37,431 bases of DNA from Nitrospira sp. (GCA_005239475.1 SPAX01000026.1:1-37431); one strand, 5' to 3'; shown: positions 18,652-28,484, numbered from the stretch's first letter. Notes: generated from the letters alone by a model not told the origin. Made by a program: numbers and translations.

Positions 18652-21567
18652 TCAGGTCATCCTTTCGATCCAGGCAACCGGACAGTGCAGGAAAATTTCA
18701 CCCATAGGCAATACCTGATGCTCCTCGCTGGTCACCGTGCTCAGCATCGCTCCCGTGAAAATGTTGCGAAACTTCGTGCCTTCCCGCCAGGCGGGAACTT
18801 CTAGCCACATATCTTTCCACACCGCTTCTCCCAAGGGAGGTGTCTGGGCATCCGGAATCACTCGGGTCAGCAAGCGTGGGATCACGGTGACCAATGATTC
18901 CCCGTCGTGAATGCGGGCAAACGCGAACAGGTGCTCACTCTTCTCCCCCACAGCATTCAGTCGGGCATACTCCCCCGACTGAAACAGCGCGCGATGATCA
19001 CGCCGGTACCGTAAGGCCTCCGCTGCAAGGAACAGCTTGATGCGGCCGTCGGCGCGTTGCGCGAACAGATCCTGGATCAAGGGCACACGGCCCGGTGTGG
19101 CTGCCGCAGCCTTGTTCAGTTCCGCCAACAGCCTGGCTCGCTCCGTGAAATCGACCGGCCGCCGGCTGTCTGGATCGACCAGGCTGAAGTCCCACAATTC
19201 CGTGCCCTGGTAGAAATCGGGCACGCCGGGCGCCGCTACCTTGACCAGCACTTGCGACAAGGAGTTATAGAGACCGTATTGGGCAACCCGTGCCTGAAAC
19301 GGAAGAAAATCTTCCAGAAAATCATTCGGCATCGAACGGTCCAACAAACCGGCGACAAATTGTCTTATCGCATCCTCATACTCGCCATCCGGGCTGATCC
19401 AACTACTGTGCTCTTTGGCCTCTTTGACCGCCTTGTTCATGTAGGCCTGAATGCGCTCGACAAACCCGGCATAGCCATCCTCGTTCATGTCTTCGAGCGG
19501 CCACACGCCGAGCAAGGTCTGGTACAAGAGATATTCTTCGTTGCGGTCTGGAATCGCGCTACTGCCGGTTTTCGTCTTGAACCGGTGGTTGATCTTCTGC
19601 CAGCGCGTCACATGATCTTTCCATTGTTTTGGGAGCTCCGACAGCACATTGAGTCGCGCCCGGACATCCTCGCTTCGTTTGGTATCGTGCGTCGAGGTCG
19701 ACGAGAGGGAGGCCGACCAGTGCGCCTGTCGGGACTTCCATTGTTGATGCACGAGTGACGGCATGATGCCGAATTGCTGGGGGTCCGACCCGACCTCATT
19801 CAATGAGATAAATCGGTGATATCGGTAGAAGGCCGTGTCTTCGATCCCCTTGGCGGTGACGGGGCTGGTCATCTGCTGGAATTTTGTGACGAACTTTAAC
19901 CGTTCCTCACGATTCGGTTCACTGGGATTTGCGGGCTTCAGCAGGAGATCACGCACGAAATCAAAGACCAGGCCGCTCACAGCGGGATTCCGTCGTTTGG
20001 CATGAGTCACCGCTTGCCAGATAAACATCCGATCCCGGTCGAGGATGCCGTCGGCCTCCCCCGTGATATAGGTGCGATACACAGGGAAGCAGGCAATGAT
20101 CTCCTGAATGGCGTGGGTCAAGCTGTTGCGTGTAAAGTCCCGGGACCGCCGATCCTGCTCGGATAACTGGTTCAATTGATGGCCGAGCACATTCAGTTCG
20201 CTGGCCATCGAGACCTGCATGATCAACTGTTTGCATCGATACGTGAGTTCATCAAACGGCTTCTCTTCTCCGATAAACCGCGTATAGATGGCATCGAACG
20301 CTCGTTCGTTGGCATGGTCCACAAAGAGGGCATTCAGCCAGGCAAGAAAATCATAGCCGGTCGTGCCGAAGACCAGCCAGTTCGCCGGAATCTGTTCATT
20401 GATTCCGAGAATCTTTTCGACCAGCACGTACAACGGCCGGTCCGTCGCCTCGGACTCCGTCGGCAGTTCCTTCTTGGCCCAGCTTTGCAGCTTATTCAAA
20501 TAGTCGGCCGGATCATAGAGCCCGTCGACATGGTCGACGCGAAGCCCGGTGACGGCTCCCTCCTTCACCAATTGCAGCAAAAGCTTGTGCGTCTCCTCGA
20601 AGACCGCCGGGTCTTCCATCCGAATCGCCGCCAGCTCGTTGATGTCGAAAAACCGGCGGTAGTTGATCTCTTCCGCTGCGACTCGCCAATACGCCAACCG
20701 ATAGGCTTGATCGTTGAGGAGCTGATCCAATAGGTCGAAACTTTGAGGATCGCCTTTCGTTCCGTTGAATTGGCGAATATTCTCGTCAAGAAACGACCGG
20801 ATCGCTACGCTGCCCTCGACTAATGCTGCCAGGCGGCGCTTGATGATTTCCTTTTCTCGATAGCGTTCGGTGACCAACACTGGTGCTCGGTCCTGCCGAG
20901 ACGGCAAATGCTTCAGTGCCGTGATGAGGCTCTCCAGTTCCATCACTTGCGGACTCTTTTCACCTGCCTCCTGGATCAAGATCGGCAGCCGGTGAGCCAG
21001 AATCAACAAGGTCGACTTCGGCGCGGCCGGCAGGCGATGTTCGTAGTACCGAATCACGAAATGCCCGTCCTCGTATACTAATCGCAGTTCCTGGTTTTCC
21101 AACACCACGCCATACTGGTCGCCAAGAATCGGGAGCAGCACCTTGTCACGCAACTCCGGCTTCAACGGGTCCCAATCGATGTCAAAAAACGAAGCGTAGG
21201 GCGAGCTGGGCCCGTTCTCGAGCATGTCCTGCCACCAGCCATTGATCTGCTGGGTAATGCCCATATGATTCGGCACGACATCCAACAACTGCCCCATACC
21301 GCGCTGATGCAACTCTCCGACCATGGCCCGATAATCCTCATCGGTTCCGATTTCAGCATTGAGCGTCGTGGGGTCGACGATGTCGTAGCCATGCATGCTG
21401 CCCGGCACTGCGGTGAAGTAGGGCGAGCAGTAGAGATCCGTAATCCCAAGGTCGTGCAGGTAGGGCACGACCTTCGCGACGTCGCGAAACGTGCAGGTCC
21501 GGTTCAGCTGAACCCGATAGGTCGAAACGGGAATGCGAGGATGGGATGGCTGTTGCATGGACGCCAC
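18652..21567 (-). CDS. treY: Malto-oligosyltrehalose synthase
   Basis: 'PVSTYRVQLNRTCTFRDVAKVVPYLHDLGITDLYCSPYFTAVPGSMHGYDIVDPTTLNAEIG', 'DVVPNHMGI', 'GLRVDHVDGLYDPADYL'. Confidence 0.95.
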   Translation of the reverse strand: MASMQQPSHPRIPVSTYRVQLNRTCTFRDVAKVVPYLHDLGITDLYCSPYFTAVPGSMHGYDIVDPTTLNAEIGTDEDYRAMVGELHQRGMGQLLDVVPNHMGITQQINGWWQDMLENGPSSPYASFFDIDWDPLKPELRDKVLLPILGDQYGVVLENQELRLVYEDGHFVIRYYEHRLPAAPKSTLLILAHRLPILIQEAGEKSPQVMELESLITALKHLPSRQDRAPVLVTERYREKEIIKRRLAALVEGSVAIRSFLDENIRQFNGTKGDPQSFDLLDQLLNDQAYRLAYWRVAAEEINYRRFFDINELAAIRMEDPAVFEETHKLLLQLVKEGAVTGLRVDHVDGLYDPADYLNKLQSWAKKELPTESEATDRPLYVLVEKILGINEQIPANWLVFGTTGYDFLAWLNALFVDHANERAFDAIYTRFIGEEKPFDELTYRCKQLIMQVSMASELNVLGHQLNQLSEQDRRSRDFTRNSLTHAIQEIIACFPVYRTYITGEADGILDRDRMFIWQAVTHAKRRNPAVSGLVFDFVRDLLLKPANPSEPNREERLKFVTKFQQMTSPVTAKGIEDTAFYRYHRFISLNEVGSDPQQFGIMPSLVHQQWKSRQAHWSASLSSTSTHDTKRSEDVRARLNVLSELPKQWKDHVTRWQKINHRFKTKTGSSAIPDRNEEYLLYQTLLGVWPLEDMNEDGYAGFVERIQAYMNKAVKEAKEHSSWISPDGEYEDAIRQFVAGLLDRSMPNDFLEDFLPFQARVAQYGLYNSLSQVLVKVAAPGVPDFYQGTELWDFSLVDPDSRRPVDFTERARLLAELNKAAAATPGRVPLIQDLFAQRADGRIKLFLAAEALRYRRDHRALFQSGEYARLNAVGEKSEHLFAFARIHDGESLVTVIPRLLTRVIPDAQTPPLGEAVWKDMWLEVPAWREGTKFRNIFTGAMLSTVTSEEHQVLPMGEIFLHCPVAWIERMT

Positions 21568-22847
21568 TATAAACGCTCCGGGACGTTGAAGCCGCTCTTG
21601 CCGCCGGTCTGGCCTCGCGGAAGAATGACCAACCCCGACTTGGTCGTCTGATATTTTTTCCGATCGACTTCTGGTACGAACCCCATCTCTGCCGACTGCG
21701 GAATCACGTTATATCGGTCGGCAATGACCCGGCGGAGGCGCGCCTTGGATCCGACCCTGGCTCCGTCCAAAATCACACATTCGTCGATTTCGACGCCGTG
21801 CTCAATGTGGACATTGCGGCCGATCACCGATCGGCGGATCGTCGCGTCGGTCACCAGACTCCCTTGTCCCACCAAAGAGTCCTCGATCGTCGCCCGTGCG
21901 AAACTCGCCGTCGGGCCGTCGAAGGTATCCGAGAGGATCGGCCACGCCTCGTTACGAAGATCGAGCAATGGCGTGGAGCCCAACATGTCCATATGCGCCT
22001 GCCAGTAGGTCTCCAATGTCCCGACGTCGCGCCAATAGCCCTGTTCCTCGTAAGGCTTGGTCCCCGGCACGCTGTTGTCGCAGAAATTGTAGGCCATGAC
22101 GCGATGGCCTTTAATCAAATGCGGAATAATATCTCGTCCAAAATCGTGCGATCCAGGCTGTGCGGCATCTTCTTCCAAGACCTTCATCAACAGTTCGGCG
22201 TCAAATATATAGTTCCCCATTGAGGAGTACGCATGCTCAGGATCACGAGGTATCGGCTTCGGATGCTTGGGTTTTTCTTCAAAGCCGGTGACCCGGCCGT
22301 CACCCTTGGCTTCGATGATGCCGAATCCCGTGGCGGCATGCAGCGGCACCGGCAAGGCCGCTACCGTGACCTCGGCCCTCTTCGCCTGGTGGAACTGGAT
22401 CATCTGATTAATGTCCATACGATAGATATGATCGGCCCCAAAGACCGCGACCAGGTCAGGCCCAAAGTCCCGAATGATATTCAGATTGTGATAGACCGCG
22501 TCGGCTGTCCCCTCGTACCACCCCCCCCTGGCCTTCATTTGCGGCGGCACCACGGTGATGAAGTGCTGCTTGATCCGTCCGCCGATCCGCCAGGCTCGCC
22601 GCAGATGCTCGATCAGCGATTGCGAGCGATACTGGACGAGCACGTACATGGCCAGGATCCCGGAATTCAGAAAGTTGCTCAGGACGAAGTCCACGATGCG
22701 ATATTTCCCGCCGAACGGCACGGCCGGCTTGCTCCGTTGCTCGGTGAGCGGCATCAGCCGTTCGCCTTTTCCCCCTGCCATGATGATCGCCAATACGCGT
22801 GTGCCTTGAAAGGCCGTGCTCACCCTGTTTCTCCTTCTGGCTTTCAA
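21567..22847 (-). CDS. glgC: Glucose-1-phosphate adenylyltransferase
   Basis: 'VLAIIMAGGKGERLMPLTEQRSKPAVPFGGKYRIVDFVLSN', 'GWYEGTADAVYHN', 'VFGADHIYRMD'. Confidence 0.96.
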   Translation of the reverse strand: MKARRRNRVSTAFQGTRVLAIIMAGGKGERLMPLTEQRSKPAVPFGGKYRIVDFVLSNFLNSGILAMYVLVQYRSQSLIEHLRRAWRIGGRIKQHFITVVPPQMKARGGWYEGTADAVYHNLNIIRDFGPDLVAVFGADHIYRMDINQMIQFHQAKRAEVTVAALPVPLHAATGFGIIEAKGDGRVTGFEEKPKHPKPIPRDPEHAYSSMGNYIFDAELLMKVLEEDAAQPGSHDFGRDIIPHLIKGHRVMAYNFCDNSVPGTKPYEEQGYWRDVGTLETYWQAHMDMLGSTPLLDLRNEAWPILSDTFDGPTASFARATIEDSLVGQGSLVTDATIRRSVIGRNVHIEHGVEIDECVILDGARVGSKARLRRVIADRYNVIPQSAEMGFVPEVDRKKYQTTKSGLVILPRGQTGGKSGFNVPERL

Positions 22848-23506
22848 TTATGGAAATCTGTAGCCCGTCTCCGTCTTTTCTCGCCCACAACAATGGGCTG
22901 ATCCTTCAGACAAGCCTCCAGTCGCTTCTCGACCCTGCCCCAATCGATCACGTTGAAGAAGGCCTCCTCGTAGTCCTTTCGCTTGAGCCCATAGTCGAGG
23001 AGAAACGCATGCTCGAACAAGTCCATGACGAGCAGCGGTCTGGTATCTACCAGCAGACCGGTATCATGTTCGCCTAACCACACATTGAACAGCCGCCCGG
23101 TCTGCACATCGTAGGCCAAAATGACCCAACCGATCCCGCGCATCCCGCCCGTTCCTTTGAAACCTCGCTCCCACAGTTCGTACGGACCAAAGTCTTCTTC
23201 GATCTTTGTATAGAGTTGCGACTGGCGATCCAACGCCGTGGCTGTCGCGGTGAGGTTCTCGAAATAATATTCATGCAGGCGCATGCCGTTGAATTCCCAC
23301 GCGAACCGCCTCTTCATTTCCGCCCATTCAATGGTTCCGCTCTTTCCGACCGCCAGCCACTCGCGCATCATTTCCGCGAGCAGATTTGTATTGTTCACGT
23401 ATCCCTCATAGAGCACCAGGTGCGTCCGCACCGACTGTTCGCTGAACCCGGGAAGCTGACTGATATGGTCGAATACTTTTGGGCTGTACTCTTTCATGAC
23501 AATCAT
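22844..23506 (-). CDS. Fe/Mn superoxide dismutase family-like protein (copy 1)
   Basis: 'RTHLVLYEGYVNNTN', 'EFNGMRLHEYYFENL', 'GGMRGIGWVILAYD', 'LLVMDLFEHAFLLDYG'; ATG overlaps upstream TGA (ATGA). Confidence 0.8.
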   Translation of the reverse strand: MIVMKEYSPKVFDHISQLPGFSEQSVRTHLVLYEGYVNNTNLLAEMMREWLAVGKSGTIEWAEMKRRFAWEFNGMRLHEYYFENLTATATALDRQSQLYTKIEEDFGPYELWERGFKGTGGMRGIGWVILAYDVQTGRLFNVWLGEHDTGLLVDTRPLLVMDLFEHAFLLDYGLKRKDYEEAFFNVIDWGRVEKRLEACLKDQPIVVGEKRRRRATDFHN

Positions 23507-24159
23507 GACGCCCTCCTTCTCACCTCCACGACCGGGCCTGGAATATAATTGGACGCATTGAATCGCTCTTCCACGACCGGCCAGTTGATGGCTTTCATAA
23601 ACGCCTGCACGTAGGCAGTCCGACTCATTCCGAAGTCCTGCAGGTAGGCGTGCTCGAACACATCCAGGACCAGCAGAGGAGTCGAACCCACCAGAAAACC
23701 TGCGTCGTGTTCGTCCATCCAGACATTGAACAAACGGCCCGTTAAGGGGTCGCGGGTAAGCACGACCCATCCGATCCCTCGCATGCCGCCCACACCCATG
23801 AAGCCACGTTCCCAGGTACTAAACTGCCCGAAGTCCTGCCGGAGTTTTTCATAGAGCGGAGACTGTTTCTTGAGGGAGAGCGATCGCTTGGTGAGATTCT
23901 CGAAGTACAATTCGTGGAGCCGCATGCCGTTGAACTCCCAGCCGAATCGCCGCTTCAGCTCGGCATACTCCATCGTACCGGTCTTCCAGAGTTTCACCTT
24001 GTTCAACAGGATGGTCGCCAACTGATTCGTATTTTTCACGTATCCCCGGTAGAGGGCGAGATGGTTTTGCAGTAACTGATCGCTGAAATCGCGCAACCCC
24101 TTGAGGTGCTCAAAGCTCTTCGCCTGATAAAGCATAGACCCTTCTCCTTTCGCTGTCAC
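23503..24159 (-). CDS. Fe/Mn superoxide dismutase family-like protein (copy 2)
   Basis: 'QNHLALYRGYVKNTN', 'EFNGMRLHELYFENL', 'GGMRGIGWVVLTRD', 'LLVLDVFEHAYLQDFG'. Confidence 0.8.
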   Translation of the reverse strand: MTAKGEGSMLYQAKSFEHLKGLRDFSDQLLQNHLALYRGYVKNTNQLATILLNKVKLWKTGTMEYAELKRRFGWEFNGMRLHELYFENLTKRSLSLKKQSPLYEKLRQDFGQFSTWERGFMGVGGMRGIGWVVLTRDPLTGRLFNVWMDEHDAGFLVGSTPLLVLDVFEHAYLQDFGMSRTAYVQAFMKAINWPVVEERFNASNYIPGPVVEVRRRAS

Positions 24160-24176
24160 GACGATGTCATCGTACT

Positions 24177-25607
24177 CTAGTGAATACCCTCTGCGATGCT
24201 CTTCAAGTCTTTCGGATACAGAGCAATCTCAATCCGCCGATTTTGGGAGCGACCTTCCTCTGAGTCGTTGGCGGCAACTGGTTGGGTGTCCGCATGTCCC
24301 GCTGCCGTCAATAGCTCCGGGATAAGCCCCCCCTCGTCGATCAGGTATCGGACCACGCTGGTGGCTCGCGCCGTCGACAGCTCCCAGTTAGAGGGGAACC
24401 TGTCTTTCAAGCCCGCTCCGATCGGCACGTTGTCGGTGTGGCCGTCGATACGGATCTGCTTATCCGCGACCTTTTTTAAAACTTCGCCGACGGTTTTCAT
24501 GACCTTGAGTCCGGCAGGTTTGATCATGGCGCTGCCGGAATCGAAAAGAATGCGATCCACCACGTTGATCGTCAGGCGATCCCGAACCTGTTTGATCTTG
24601 ATATCGCCCTGGGCGATCTCGGACCGCAACGAAGCCGCGAGATCTTCATACGTTCCCGAGAGGCGCTTGATCTCCATCTCCTTCGCCGCCTTTTCCTGTT
24701 CTAGCCGCTCCAGTTCCTCCTTTTGAGCTTCCAGCGAGGCGAGGGTTTCCTCCTTACTCTTCTTCAAGGATGCCGTCGTCTCTTCGAGCTTTGCGACTTG
24801 CCCGGTCAAATTGTCTCGTTCACGCTTGTGGGTGGCAGATTCCTCGCTCATCGTAGCCAGTTCAGCGGTCAGCTGATCCACGCGCTGTTTGTTATTCTTC
24901 AATTCCTCTCCCTGGGAAGCCAAGGCGGCAGCCACCGCATCGCGGTCGGCGAGGGAATGCGTTAACTGACCGATCTCCTGATTCCGCTCCGCCACCTGTT
25001 TTTCCAAATCCTTGACACGCGCCGCCTCCGTTTCCAATTCGCCCGCGCGTTTCTGGAGACGGGCGATTTCACTTTGCGCCGTGGTGGTGCCCCCCAGCAG
25101 CCGTTGTTTGTCCTCCCGCAACATGGTCGCCTGGGCACGTTCGGCATCGAGCTTGGTCGTTAAGTCGCGAATTTCGCCTAGAGCCACCCTATTGGCGTCG
25201 GTCAAATCCTGCTCTCTCTTCTCCAAGGAAGCGGCGCGCGCCATCGTGCTGTTCAGGAGGTCATCACGGCTGGCGAGGTTCTGTCGAGCCGTTTCAAGTT
25301 GCCGCTGCAAGTCATCCGCCTTCGTCTTCAGCTGGTCTCGCTCGCGGCGAACCTCTCCGGACAATTCATTGACCTGCCGGTTCTCCTCTTCGCTTTTGAC
25401 CAGCTGATCCCGCAGCTCAGCCACGATCCTTCCGTCTGTTGCTGCCTGTTTGGCCGCCGACGTTCGCGCCTTTTCGAGTTCTGCCAACGTCTCCTCATGG
25501 GTTCCGCTGGACACGCATCCGCTGAGGCCTATCCCGAAGACCATGACGGTTCCGATGAGAAGCGAACAGTTCTTCATGAATGCTGGTACTGCCCTTGATC
25601 GTGTCAT
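24177..25607 (-). CDS. Coiled-coil lipoprotein with C-terminal OmpA domain
   Basis: 'GIGLSGCVSSG' lipobox; long coiled coil; 'RILFDSGSAMIKPAGLKVMKTV...IRIDGHTDNVPIG...NWELSTARATSVVRYL' OmpA motif. Confidence 0.88.
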   Translation of the reverse strand: MTRSRAVPAFMKNCSLLIGTVMVFGIGLSGCVSSGTHEETLAELEKARTSAAKQAATDGRIVAELRDQLVKSEEENRQVNELSGEVRRERDQLKTKADDLQRQLETARQNLASRDDLLNSTMARAASLEKREQDLTDANRVALGEIRDLTTKLDAERAQATMLREDKQRLLGGTTTAQSEIARLQKRAGELETEAARVKDLEKQVAERNQEIGQLTHSLADRDAVAAALASQGEELKNNKQRVDQLTAELATMSEESATHKRERDNLTGQVAKLEETTASLKKSKEETLASLEAQKEELERLEQEKAAKEMEIKRLSGTYEDLAASLRSEIAQGDIKIKQVRDRLTINVVDRILFDSGSAMIKPAGLKVMKTVGEVLKKVADKQIRIDGHTDNVPIGAGLKDRFPSNWELSTARATSVVRYLIDEGGLIPELLTAAGHADTQPVAANDSEEGRSQNRRIEIALYPKDLKSIAEGIH

Positions 25608-25684
25608 CTGCGGCTCCTCCTGTATTATCGGTCTCTGTAACATTGGTCTTTCCTCATTTTCTATTTCACTCAATTTCGATTGCT

Positions 25685-26341
25685 TCAAGCCAGGTTGCGA
25701 GACCCGTTGCCGGTTTTCAGCAGAGACCGGAGGCTCCGCTCGAGCACCCTCACAAAGTAGTCGCGCCGTCGTTTGACCGCCTCGTGTCCTTCAAAGAGCA
25801 CATGGTACGTCAGAAGCCCTGACGTATAGGCTGCAATCGCGCTTGCCAGATCACGCACGTCGGCCACCCCACCGCTTCCCATGGCCGGCCTGATTAACTG
25901 GGCAAGACGACGAAGATGGTTGTCGTAGACCTCGCGCAAGCCTTTGGCTGCATCGACCTGAAGCTGCATCAGACCCCGGATCTGGTGAAAAATAAACAAG
26001 TAATCCGGATAGGCAAGGAAGAAATCCACGCGGGCGCCGATCACCGCTGCCAGGACCTTGGCATCGGAGGAGGCATCCTTTACGGCTTGTTCCGTCCTCA
26101 ACAGCAACTCGCCCAGCCCTTCTTCAAGCAGGACTCGAATAATCGTCTCCTTGGAATCGAAGTACTTATAGAACGTCCCCTTCCCGAGGTCGGCTGCTTC
26201 CGTGATGTCTTCGACTTTGGCCCAATAAATCCCTTTTTCGGAAAAGAGCTGCCGGGCGACCTCTAAGAGACGTTGGTTCGTCTTTACCTTGCGTCTCGCA
26301 ACTCGAGAGAGCAGAACCTTAGCCTGCGACGGTTTGTTCAT
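25685..26341 (-). CDS. TetR/AcrR family transcriptional regulator
   Basis: 'TNQRLLEVARQLFSEKGIYWAKVEDITEAADLGKGTFYKYFDSKETIIRVLLEEG'. Confidence 0.92.
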   Translation of the reverse strand: MNKPSQAKVLLSRVARRKVKTNQRLLEVARQLFSEKGIYWAKVEDITEAADLGKGTFYKYFDSKETIIRVLLEEGLGELLLRTEQAVKDASSDAKVLAAVIGARVDFFLAYPDYLFIFHQIRGLMQLQVDAAKGLREVYDNHLRRLAQLIRPAMGSGGVADVRDLASAIAAYTSGLLTYHVLFEGHEAVKRRRDYFVRVLERSLRSLLKTGNGSRNLA

Positions 26342-26357
26342 CTCCTATATTATCCTT

Positions 26358-26732
26358 TTAGGGTTCGTGTTTTTCCGCGGGAAGCGAGCCGACCTTCCGA
26401 ATCGAGTTGAAGGTGCCGTGCTCGTTGAGGACCCGATGGAGATTCAGCGGATCTTCTTCCCATCGCTCCCCATTGACCACAAATTTATACTGATAGGCGC
26501 CGGCTTCCAGTCGCACTGTGACCTTCCAGAGTCCTCCGGCATCGCGTTTGAGCGGACGAGCCTTCTGGTTCCACTGATTGAAATCCCCCACGAGTGTCAC
26601 AACGGTCGCCGAGGGATCGAAGTACTCGAACGACACCGAATGCTTGGTCGAGGGTCGCCGCGGGGAACGTGGTGATGACGCCTTCTTGCGAGCTGGCTGT
26701 TTCATTCGGGAACCCTCCTTTACACAGGCCAA
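26358..26732 (-). CDS. Stand-alone CBM48 / isoamylase early-set domain protein
   Basis: 'VSFEYFDPSATVVTLVGDFNQWNQKARPLKRDAGGLWKVTVRLEAGAYQYKFVVNGERWEEDPLN'. Confidence 0.88.
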   Translation of the reverse strand: MACVKEGSRMKQPARKKASSPRSPRRPSTKHSVSFEYFDPSATVVTLVGDFNQWNQKARPLKRDAGGLWKVTVRLEAGAYQYKFVVNGERWEEDPLNLHRVLNEHGTFNSIRKVGSLPAEKHEP

Positions 26733-26824
26733 GAATCATCCACCGAACAAACAGAACAGCCCGAGAATCGTCAGCGCCCCTTGATCACCAGATCGTTTCT
26801 GCCATTGTTATTCGCCGCCGACCC

Positions 26825-27787
26825 TTATGCAACCCCCACCAATTCAGCAGGAAACACCGGGAGCTTCCCGATCTGACGTAGACTCTCGGCAATCCGTTCC
26901 GTCCTGCCCCAATCGCTCCACCTCACGCCGCTGACTTCGAGGGCTGCCACCTTATGTGGGGCCTGCTCCAAGAGATCAGAGGAAAAATTCCGAACCGGCA
27001 TATTGGAATAGAGTCCCTCCAGCACCTGACATTCGCGAGGTGAACCGATCGCCGGCTGAAAGGTTTCGAACAACCGCATCATCGAGGGCAGGATCTTCAT
27101 GCCCAGCCTCCAGAGCATCTCAACTTTCGCAACGATGACCATCGTGTTCCACAGCACGTCCTCGCCAAGGGCCTGAGCTATCTGAGCCCCCGGCTTTTCA
27201 ATGAACCGTCCGACCGTCCATAAAGAATGGGTTCCGTACCTGCCGAGGTGCCGGTCCAGCCTGATATGGCCATACTCCAATTCCTTCCCCTCCGGCCGCA
27301 TTCCTAACAGCACGAGTTGATCTTCCAACAGTTCCACAGCCAGCACCGCATGGCGCACGGCCTCGGTAAATTTCTCCTCGGGATGAATAAAATGATCGGA
27401 GGGATAAATCACGACGGTCGCGTCTGGATCCGCCGCCCGCACGTATGTAAGGGGCAGATAGATTCCCGCCGCGGTGTCGCGATTGGCTGGCTGGAGCACG
27501 AGCGTGCCGCCGCGCCGCTGAAGTTGCCGGCACACTTCCTCTTCATGCTGTGCCGCCGCCACCGTTACCCGCTGCTCGGGAGCGGCAAGGCAATCCGCGC
27601 GGTCCACGGTATGCTGAAGCATGGACCTCGTGCCGGTAAAGGTGCAATATTGCTTGGGCCGCTCTTCTCCCAGCCACTGTTTGATCATCGGCGCCAACCG
27701 TGTTCCTTCGCCTCCCGCCAGTACGATTGACCAGAGATGAGGATGAACCATTCCTGCGTCTCCTGCTTTCCATTTCTCTGTCATCAT
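26825..27787 (-). CDS. Mannose-1-phosphate guanylyltransferase-like nucleotidyltransferase
   Basis: 'WSIVLAGGEGTRLAPMIKQWLGEERPKQYCTFTGTRSMLQHTVDRA', 'VVIYPSDHFI'; start at ATGATG 27787. Confidence 0.82.
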   Translation of the reverse strand: MMTEKWKAGDAGMVHPHLWSIVLAGGEGTRLAPMIKQWLGEERPKQYCTFTGTRSMLQHTVDRADCLAAPEQRVTVAAAQHEEEVCRQLQRRGGTLVLQPANRDTAAGIYLPLTYVRAADPDATVVIYPSDHFIHPEEKFTEAVRHAVLAVELLEDQLVLLGMRPEGKELEYGHIRLDRHLGRYGTHSLWTVGRFIEKPGAQIAQALGEDVLWNTMVIVAKVEMLWRLGMKILPSMMRLFETFQPAIGSPRECQVLEGLYSNMPVRNFSSDLLEQAPHKVAALEVSGVRWSDWGRTERIAESLRQIGKLPVFPAELVGVA

Positions 27788-27914
27788 AGATTCCTCCTCT
27801 CTGCCATATCCTGGCTCATGACAAGGCCTCCGCAGGGACCCAACGGCAAAGAAACCGGCCATGCAACGAACCTGGCGTAAAGACGGCCTCAGATCCTTCG
27901 ACGGAATGTGTTTG

Positions 27915-28208
27915 TCAGACCTGGCGCGGCGTCGAGTCTTGTGGCCCGGCCTGAGGAGCCCCTGTGCCTGATATTGTTGGTGGAATCTGAGCACCGACTG
28001 ATCCTGGCTGGGCCTGTGTGGTCGGGGGCGCCTCCCCTTGCGTGGTCGCGTCCTCTACGATCGGCTCCGCTTCATTGATGGATCGCTTGAATCCCTTGAT
28101 CGCCTTCCCGACCCCTTCGCCCAATTGAGGCAGCTTCCCCGCCCCGAAAATAATCAGGACGATGAACAGGATGAGGAGCAGCTCCATCCACCCGAATGAT
28201 CCAAACAT
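27915..28208 (-). CDS. tatA: Twin-arginine translocase TatA/TatE family subunit
   Basis: 'MFGSFGWMELLLILFIVLIIFGAGKLPQLGEGVGKAIKGFKRSI'. Confidence 0.92.
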   Translation of the reverse strand: MFGSFGWMELLLILFIVLIIFGAGKLPQLGEGVGKAIKGFKRSINEAEPIVEDATTQGEAPPTTQAQPGSVGAQIPPTISGTGAPQAGPQDSTPRQV

Positions 28209-28268
28209 GAAAGCCCCTTTCCCTGGGCGGCAAAGACCCAAAACCCTCTCCGCCCTTTGCCGGGTGCA

Positions 28269-28484
28269 TCACACTGCAACAAGACGTTCCCATGTGCGGC
28301 GATCGCGCGTTTGGCCTTGATAGGGCCCTGTCGGTGCGTCTACCCGATGCGTGAGGACTACGGGATCGACCACTTCACCGCAATTGAGGCAGCGCCACCC
28401 TTCAAACTTCAAACGGCCCGTATCGTCCCGGAGATCAACAAACGAATCTCGAATCATCAACCCGTTACAACGCTGGCAGCCCAT
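28269..28484 (-). CDS. Small zinc-ribbon-like protein
   Basis: 'MGCQRCNGLMIRDSFVDLRDDTGRLKFEGWRCLNCGEVVDP' two CxxC pairs; SD aaggaggtgaacc upstream. Confidence 0.7.
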   Translation of the reverse strand: MGCQRCNGLMIRDSFVDLRDDTGRLKFEGWRCLNCGEVVDPVVLTHRVDAPTGPYQGQTRDRRTWERLVAV

